DNA of 37,948 nucleotides from JBBSOW01 sp038259365 (GTDB lineage Bacteria > Actinomycetota > Actinomycetes > Propionibacteriales > Propionibacteriaceae), in NCBI GenBank assembly GCA_038259365.1, contig JBBSOW010000022.1:1-37948 (forward strand). Reading direction: 5' to 3'. The translations under genes and the position numbers were made by a program. This document shows positions 32,896-37,948 of the stretch, one piece after another. The notes under the pieces were generated by a model. It did no database searches and was not told the DNA's origin. It saw only the letters and a list, made by a program, of their open reading frames with translations. Position 1 is the first letter of the stretch. Every line of letters starts with the position of its first letter.

Positions 32896-33510
32896 CTAGC
32901 TCCAGCAAGGTAGGTCCATGAGACCAGCGGTAGCGATCGGGACGAGTCCATCGTCGAGTCTGCAGAGTCGTTCATAGAGCTCCCGCATCGAAGCCTTGTC
33001 GGGCAAGTGTTCGCGTCCAGCGGCCTTCTTCAGTACGGTCAGCGTGCTGATCAGATCGATACGGCCCAACAGGTTGTTTTCGGCGTGAACGCGCTGGAGC
33101 CGCCGTTGTTCGAGTGCCACGATCCTGCGTCCGCCGCCGTCATCCATGAGGACGATGACGTTGTCGCCGCGCTCAGCTGCGACCACAGCGTGGGCAATCA
33201 CCATGGTCTCGCCGAGGTCCTTGTTCGATCGCACACGCTGTTCGATCGGCATCCCTGCGATGCGGTGCACCGCAGCAGCAAGCTCATCGGTAGCGTCATC
33301 GGACAGCACTTCCATCAGTCGCGACGGCAGCTTACTCCAGACTCGCTCGGCAGCAGCGAACCGCTCATCCTGACGAGCCTTGCGAAGAATCTCATCCTGC
33401 ACAATCTCGGGAACGCTCAGCGCACCAAGCACGCTGAAGAGCAACCGCTCCTTGTTGAGGGAGAAGAAGTTGATGCCAGGGCCTGCATCCATGATGGGAC
33501 GCTGGCTCAC
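32896..33510 (-). CDS. PIN-domain (VapC/DUF3368-like) putative nuclease
   Basis: A 204-residue protein. The acidic PIN pattern is visible: D8 (IMDAGPGINFF), E35 or E40 (VPEIVQDEI), D98-x2-E101 in KDLGETMVIAHAV and D123/D124 in VLMDDGGGRRI. The DLGE...A...D-D-GGRR run resembles DUF3368/VapC-type proteins, which are magnesium-dependent RNases. The remaining 80 residues are helical and unassigned. The GTG start overlaps the ImmA stop by 4 bases. Predicted to be the effector of a three-gene module with an HTH and a protease. RNase activity is inference from the family. Confidence 0.75.
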   Translation of the reverse strand: MSQRPIMDAGPGINFFSLNKERLLFSVLGALSVPEIVQDEILRKARQDERFAAAERVWSKLPSRLMEVLSDDATDELAAAVHRIAGMPIEQRVRSNKDLGETMVIAHAVVAAERGDNVIVLMDDGGGRRIVALEQRRLQRVHAENNLLGRIDLISTLTVLKKAAGREHLPDKASMRELYERLCRLDDGLVPIATAGLMDLPCWS

Positions 33511-34331
33511 GAGGATGCGCCCCCATTCTCCAGGTCGCTGAGGTCAACATCAACGTCTGGTAGGTCGTCGAGGTTCAGGTCCGTCGCTTTGTGTTGAACC
33601 GGGACGACTCCCGCCTCTTCGAAGTCTTCGAGTACCGCATCAACGCTCACGCCTCGGAGTGTTGCGACGACCTGCGCACTCAGGATTCCTTCCGCGTAGC
33701 CCCGGACGGCGCGGGCAACGAGCGATTGAGGCGCGCGGAGACGGTCTGAGTCGTCTTGGAGGGCAGCGTAGTGATCGCTCCAACCGTATCGCGTGGCAAG
33801 TTGAGGGGTCCGGTATCGCATCCACTCCTGCGCAGTGGGTTGGTTGACGTACCCAGCATCACGCATTGCGATCGCTGCGATCGCTGGTGAAACCAAGAAC
33901 CGCTGCACCACAGCGGCAAGGTCACCTTCCGAAGCCAAATCGCGATTCCCGAGGAACTCCTCGACGCCCTCGGTCGGAACAAGGAGATGGCGCGCGAAGG
34001 CATCCGCCCGTACCTCTTCGGGCGATCGTTCCGCAAACTCCGCCTGGTCGTTCCAGCCCTCGAAGACCAGGTGGCCCAGTTCGTGGGCCAGTGTGCTGCG
34101 TTGTCGCATTGGGTTCCGGCTACGAGCAATTCCAAGGAAGATGGCACCTCCAACCGGATCGCGCATGGCCAGGCCATGTTCGTCGGGGTCGGCGTCGAGG
34201 ATCGCTACGTCATAACCCGTGGTCTGCTCGATGAACGCAACCAAATCGCCGAGCGGCTGCACCCCAAGCCGATGTTTGCGCCTGAACTCGTCGGCCGCTT
34301 GCTTCGCTTGCTGCTCCACGCTGGGGGTCAT
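33507..34331 (-). CDS. ImmA/IrrE family metallo-endopeptidase
   Basis: A 274-residue protein with the zinc motif H83-E84-L-G-H87 (LAHELGHLVFEG) and the downstream Glu E106 in EEVRADAFARHLLVP, as in ImmA/IrrE (COG2856) proteases. These cleave HTH repressors, as ImmA does ImmR and IrrE does DdrO. The C-terminal 130 residues are an extra region ending in an acidic stretch (DLNLDDLPDVDVDLSDLE). The ATG overlaps the HTH gene stop by 4 bases, and its own stop overlaps the PIN gene start. This order fits a repressor-protease switch that controls the nuclease. Confidence 0.88.
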   Translation of the reverse strand: MTPSVEQQAKQAADEFRRKHRLGVQPLGDLVAFIEQTTGYDVAILDADPDEHGLAMRDPVGGAIFLGIARSRNPMRQRSTLAHELGHLVFEGWNDQAEFAERSPEEVRADAFARHLLVPTEGVEEFLGNRDLASEGDLAAVVQRFLVSPAIAAIAMRDAGYVNQPTAQEWMRYRTPQLATRYGWSDHYAALQDDSDRLRAPQSLVARAVRGYAEGILSAQVVATLRGVSVDAVLEDFEEAGVVPVQHKATDLNLDDLPDVDVDLSDLENGGASS

Positions 34332-34660
34332 CGTGCTGCGGAGATCCCCTGGTCATCGAGGTAGGCGTCGAGTTCAATGAAGTGCAGCAACCGCTGACGC
34401 ATCGTTGTCATGCCCGATCCGTTTGTCGCACGAGCCACGCACTGCACGCGCTCTGCAACAGCACTGCCAGTGAGCTGCGCCACCGTGCAGCCGGTAGCGT
34501 CGGCGATCCGGATGATCTCCGTCATCTTCGCCGTCCGCTCACCGCTCAGGATTCGATTCAAAGTCGCTTGTGAGATCCCAGTTCGATCAGCAAGCGCACG
34601 CTGGGACAGGCCCGCAGCAGCACGAGCGCTCTCTATTGCTGCACTCATGTTCGATGTCAC
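34328..34660 (-). CDS. XRE/Cro-type HTH regulator
   Basis: A 110-residue protein. The helix-turn-helix lies at about 8-64 (ARAAAGLSQRALADRTGISQATLNRILSGER...EIIRIADATGCTVAQL). The tail is unassigned. GTG at 34660 is chosen because AAGGTGG lies seven bases upstream; the ATG at 34648 has no ribosome site. It probably binds the two dyads just upstream and represses its own operon. Expected target of the adjacent protease. Confidence 0.83.
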   Translation of the reverse strand: MTSNMSAAIESARAAAGLSQRALADRTGISQATLNRILSGERTAKMTEIIRIADATGCTVAQLTGSAVAERVQCVARATNGSGMTTMRQRLLHFIELDAYLDDQGISAAR

Positions 34661-34681
34661 GACACAACCACCTTCTGAATC

Positions 34682-34705
34682 ACTTTTTGAAAGTTGATCC
34701 AACTT
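34682..34705 (-). promoter_or_regulatory. two overlapping dyads, candidate HTH operator
   Basis: AAGTTG-3-CAACTT (34691-34705) and ACTTT-3-AAAGT (34682-34694) are both perfect and overlap by four bases, about 20 bases upstream of the HTH gene start. The stretch is AT-rich against a GC-rich background. No clear -10/-35 can be named. Confidence 0.6.
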
Positions 34706-35030
34706 ACCGTTTCGCTTCGCCAATGTCCACTACTCACGCTGAGATGCTGCGAACACAATGCTCAGGACGAACGTGTCGAGGCCGTTTTCTGCGAAGCCCC
34801 TCACTCAAGGTCGCGTCCCCGCATTTCGAGACCGAGACGATTCGGATTTAAGTGGTTAGCATCACCACCGACGGCGCGCATCCTGAGCACCCCAAATCTT
34901 GCGGCGCGACACTTCACACGACGGGGCGAGGAGCATTGACGCGGAGGCTCCCCTCGCTGAGCGCTCGGGTTGGGCGCCGGTCGAGAACAAGCCGATGGCT
35001 TTCCCGGGCTGGGCGTGTTTGGATACCCGC
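34706..35030. other. divergent gap between HTH module and transporter
   Basis: No gene supported. Near 34926-34957 a stem (GCGAGG/CCTCGC with an inner AGC/GCT) could form. A TTGGAT box at 35019-35024 lies six bases before the GTG of the transporter. The left half is AT-richer than the core genome, which suggests that the module boundary lies around 34850-34900. No preQ1 riboswitch consensus was recognised. Confidence 0.45.
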
Positions 35031-35774
35031 GTGACACAGCCACCGACCGATGAGCGCTCCGAGGCAAACGCCGTTCACTACGCCGAGGCGCCGCGCGGCT
35101 ACTACGACATCGTGGTCGGCGTCTTCATCGCGCTGCTGCTGATCTCGGGGATCGGCGCCTCCAAGCTCTTCGAGGGACCCACGTTGCCGCTCCTGTCCGA
35201 TCTCTTCTACGGCGGCGGGCCGCTGATCTTCGACGGCGGCGCCTTCTTGTTTCCGCTGTCCTACGTCGTCGGCGACATCCTCAGCGAGGTGTACGGGTGG
35301 AAGCGCGCGAAGCGGGCCATCTTCCTCGGCTTCGCCATGCTGTTCCTCTCCGCGGCCACGTTCCGGGTCATCGCGCTGACCAGCCCCGTCGAGGGCTTCG
35401 AGGCCTGGGATTCGGTGCTCGCCCCGGTCACCCGGATCGCCATCGCCGGGATGGCCGGCTTCCTTGCCGGGGAGCTGCTCAACTCCGCCGTCCTGGTGAA
35501 GCTCAAGGCACGGATGGCCGAGCGCCGCGTCGCCTTCCGGCTCATCGTGAGCACCCTGGTCGGCGAGTTCGTCGACACCCTGGTGTTTTGCACCATCGCC
35601 TACGCCGGCACCATCTCGCTCGGCCAGCTCGCCAACTACACCGCGACCGGTTACGTCTACAAGTGTCTAGTGGAGATCGCGGTCGTGCCGGTCACGCTGC
35701 TGATTATCCGCCACCTCAAGCGCAAGGAGCCCAGCTACCCCACGCCCGAGGCCAAGGTGGGCGCCGCGAGATAA
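35031..35774 (+). CDS. VUT/YhhQ family transporter (queuosine precursor type)
   Basis: A 247-residue membrane protein with about six segments. Family features are SYVVGDILSEVYGWKRAKRAIFLGF and the GEFVDTLVF segment. The family (COG1738, E. coli YhhQ) is linked to uptake of queuosine precursors such as preQ0/preQ1. The substrate here is inferred from the family. A GTG start with a possible -10 six bases upstream suggests a leaderless mRNA; ATG 34995 is the alternative. The valS gene follows after 42 bases. Confidence 0.85.
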   Translation: MTQPPTDERSEANAVHYAEAPRGYYDIVVGVFIALLLISGIGASKLFEGPTLPLLSDLFYGGGPLIFDGGAFLFPLSYVVGDILSEVYGWKRAKRAIFLGFAMLFLSAATFRVIALTSPVEGFEAWDSVLAPVTRIAIAGMAGFLAGELLNSAVLVKLKARMAERRVAFRLIVSTLVGEFVDTLVFCTIAYAGTISLGQLANYTATGYVYKCLVEIAVVPVTLLIIRHLKRKEPSYPTPEAKVGAAR

Positions 35775-35803
35775 CAAAGGTGCGCGCCACCCCCCTTCCT
35801 TCG

Positions 35804-35809
35804 TAAGAT
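35804..35809 (+). promoter_or_regulatory. -10 element of a likely leaderless valS promoter
   Basis: TAAGAT ends seven bases before the valS ATG, and no ribosome-binding purine run lies between. This spacing fits transcription starting at the ATG itself. Confidence 0.5.
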
Positions 35810-35816
35810 TCCGCCC

Positions 35817-37948
35817 ATGACGTCAACGCCTGCCTCCTCGCCCGCTCCCGCGCCCCAGGTGCCCGACCGGCCCGTCCTGGAGGGCCTGGACCAGAAGTGG
35901 TCCAAGCGGTGGGAAGACGAACAAACCTACGCCTTCGAGCGCCCCTCGCACCGCGACGAAGTGTTCTCCATCGACACTCCCCCGCCGACGGTCTCGGGGT
36001 CGCTGCACGTGGGCCACGTGTTCTCCTACACCCACGCCGACCTCATCGCCCGCTACCAGCGGATGCTCGGCAAGCACGTGTTCTACCCCATCGGGTGGGA
36101 CGACAACGGCCTGCCCACCGAGCGGCGCGTGCAGAACTACTACGGCGTCCGCTGCGATCCGAGCGTCGCCTACGATCCCGACTTCGTGACCCCGGAGAAG
36201 CCGGACGCCAAGCGCCAGATCCCGATCAGCCGGAAGAACTTCATCGAGCTGTGCCACGAGCTGACCGCGATCGACGAGAGAATCTACGAGGAGCTGTGGC
36301 GCCGCGTCGGGCTGTCGGTGGATTGGAACCAGCTCTACACCACCATCAGCGACGATTCCCAGATCGTGTCCCAGCGGGCGTTCGTGCGCAACCACCACCG
36401 CGGCGAGGCATACCTGTCCGAGGCCCCGACGCTGTGGGACGTCACGTTCCAGACCGCCGTCGCCCAGGCCGAGCTGGAGGCCCGCGACTACCCCGGCGCC
36501 TACCACCGCGTCGCCTTCGCCGGACCCGAGGGCCCGATCCACGTCGAGACCACCCGCCCGGAGCTGATCCCCGCCGTGTGCGCGCTCATCGCCCACCCCG
36601 ACGACGAGCGCTACCGGCCGCTGTTCGGCGGCACCGTCCGCTCGCCGATCTTCGACGTCGAGATCCCCGTGCTCGCCCACCGCGGCGCCGAGATGGACAA
36701 GGGCGCCGGCATCGCGATGTGCTGTACCTTCGGCGACCTGACCGACGTGCAGTGGTGGCGCGAGCTGCAGCTGCCCACCCGCACCGTCATCGGCCGCGAC
36801 GGCCGGCTGCTGCGCGAGGCCCCGGAGTGGCTGGTCAACGCCGAGCCGTACGCCGAGCTGGCCGGCAAGACGACGTTCTCCGCCCGCGAGGCCGTCGTGG
36901 CCCAGCTGCGCAAGATCGGCGCGCTCGACGGCGAGCCGAAACCCACCCAGCGCAAGACGAACTTCTTCGAGAAGGGCGACAAGCCGCTCGAGATCGTCTC
37001 CACCCGCCAGTGGTACATCCGTAACGGCGGCCGCGACGAGGGCCTGCGCGAGGAGCTGCTGGCCCGCGGCCGGGAACTGGATTTCGTGCCCGATCACATG
37101 CGCCACCGCTACGACAACTGGGTCTCCGGGCTCAACGGCGACTGGTTGGTCTCGCGGCAGCGCTACTTCGGGATCCCCTTCCCGGTCTGGTACCGCCTCG
37201 ACGCCGAGGGCGCCCCGGATTACGAGGATCCGATCATGGCGGCCGAGGACACCCTGCCGGTCGACCCGAGCAGCGACTGCCCTCCCGGGTTCGACGAAGC
37301 CCAGCGCGGTCGGGCGGACGGGTTCATGGGCGATCCCGACGTCATGGACACCTGGGCCACCTCCTCGCTGAGCCCGCAGCTGGCCTGCGGCTGGGAGGAG
37401 GATCGCGAGCTGTTCGATCTCACCTTCCCGATGGACATCGCCCCCCAGGCCCACGACATCATCCGCACCTGGCTGTTCTCCCGCGTCGTGCGCGCCAACT
37501 TCGAGAACCACTCGCTGCCGTGGCGCCACGCCACGATCTCGGGTTTCGTCGTCGACCCCGACCGCAAGAAGATGTCCAAGTCCAAGGGCAACGCCGTCGT
37601 GCCAAGCGAGATCTTAGACAAGTTCGGCCCCGACGCCGTCCGCTGGCGCGCGGCCATGTCCCGCCCCGGCATGGATTCGCCCTTCGACGAATCGCAGATG
37701 AAGGTGGGCCGACGCCTGGCCACCAAGGTGCTGAACGCGAGCAAGTTCGTGCTCGGCACCGGTCACACCACGTCGTTGGACGCCGTCACCGAGCCCACCG
37801 ACCTCTCGATGCTGGCGGGCCTGGCCGGGGTGGTCCGCCGCTCCACCCAGGCGTTCGAGAACTTCGACTACACCTCCGCCCTCGAGATCACCGAGCAGTT
37901 CTTCTGGTCGTTTTGCGACGACTACCTCGAGTTGGTCAAGGAGCGCGC
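35817..37948 (+). CDS. valS: valyl-tRNA synthetase, 5' part
   Basis: A class I aminoacyl-tRNA synthetase charging tRNA-Val; 710 residues are visible before the window ends, so the C-terminus is missing. The HIGH signature is HVGH (64-67) in PPPTVSGSLHVGH, and KMSKS is at 585-589. The editing (CP1) domain shows VETTRPELIPAV and GAGIAMCCTFGD. The PPTVSGSLHVGHVFSYTHAD form is that of actinobacterial-type ValS. The anticodon-binding start appears near the end of the window. The ATG at 35817 appears leaderless. Confidence 0.97.
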   Translation, partial: MTSTPASSPAPAPQVPDRPVLEGLDQKWSKRWEDEQTYAFERPSHRDEVFSIDTPPPTVSGSLHVGHVFSYTHADLIARYQRMLGKHVFYPIGWDDNGLPTERRVQNYYGVRCDPSVAYDPDFVTPEKPDAKRQIPISRKNFIELCHELTAIDERIYEELWRRVGLSVDWNQLYTTISDDSQIVSQRAFVRNHHRGEAYLSEAPTLWDVTFQTAVAQAELEARDYPGAYHRVAFAGPEGPIHVETTRPELIPAVCALIAHPDDERYRPLFGGTVRSPIFDVEIPVLAHRGAEMDKGAGIAMCCTFGDLTDVQWWRELQLPTRTVIGRDGRLLREAPEWLVNAEPYAELAGKTTFSAREAVVAQLRKIGALDGEPKPTQRKTNFFEKGDKPLEIVSTRQWYIRNGGRDEGLREELLARGRELDFVPDHMRHRYDNWVSGLNGDWLVSRQRYFGIPFPVWYRLDAEGAPDYEDPIMAAEDTLPVDPSSDCPPGFDEAQRGRADGFMGDPDVMDTWATSSLSPQLACGWEEDRELFDLTFPMDIAPQAHDIIRTWLFSRVVRANFENHSLPWRHATISGFVVDPDRKKMSKSKGNAVVPSEILDKFGPDAVRWRAAMSRPGMDSPFDESQMKVGRRLATKVLNASKFVLGTGHTTSLDAVTEPTDLSMLAGLAGVVRRSTQAFENFDYTSALEITEQFFWSFCDDYLELVKER

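Noticed and set aside
34926..34957. Terminator or preQ1 riboswitch before the YhhQ-type gene
   Set aside because: The stem is bulged, has no T-run, and shows no recognisable preQ1 aptamer sequence.

Overview
The window looks like the chromosome of a high-GC actinobacterium. The evidence is an S-(hydroxymethyl)mycothiol dehydrogenase (mycothiol is an actinobacterial thiol), a DUF222/HNH protein, DUF1707 and DUF4233 proteins, many GTG starts with 4-base stop/start overlaps, and the core gene order valS - folC - DUF4233 - ndk - rne - rplU - rpmA - obgE - proB. An L-lactate permease would suit a lactate-using Propionibacteriales member, but the exact taxon is inference.

Layout. 1-800: the 3' end of a DUF222/HNH endonuclease gene and an intergenic array of 22 units of 8 bp. 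811-2531 (minus): a metallo-beta-lactamase-fold hydrolase coupled to mscR, for formaldehyde/mycothiol handling. 2585-8444 (minus): a complete peptide ABC importer (binding lipoprotein, two permeases, two ATPases), with a perfect stem-loop after the binding-protein gene. 8634-13349 (minus): proB, obgE, rpmA, rplU. The tail of obgE is tandemly duplicated into the obgE-proB gap, and a DUF559/AbiEi-like nuclease gene sits between rpmA and obgE with a 74-bp nested-dyad element on each side. 13511-17137 (minus): a very large RNase E/G with long low-complexity arms. 17457-20581 (minus): a DUF2344 protein, a PRC-barrel protein and a TIGR03960-type radical SAM protein.

20627-21115 (minus) is a DUF1707 membrane protein. 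It diverges from a plus-strand five-gene operon (21257-28557): Tat-type binding lipoprotein, two permeases, a double-domain ATPase and a CocE/NonD alpha/beta hydrolase. This looks like an import-and-hydrolyse unit. 28583-32715 (minus) holds ndk, the lactate permease (with a 20-bp perfect palindrome just upstream), a DUF4233 protein and folC. 32896-34660 (minus) is a translationally coupled HTH - ImmA/IrrE protease - PIN nuclease module, visibly poorer in GC than its surroundings, with two overlapping dyads upstream. 35031 onward (plus) is a YhhQ/VUT-family transporter and valS, which runs off the window.

The best candidates for something undescribed are the paired nested-dyad elements around the DUF559 gene and the HTH-protease-PIN cassette. 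Both sit at breaks in otherwise conserved core gene order. No tRNA, rRNA, CRISPR array or transposase was seen.
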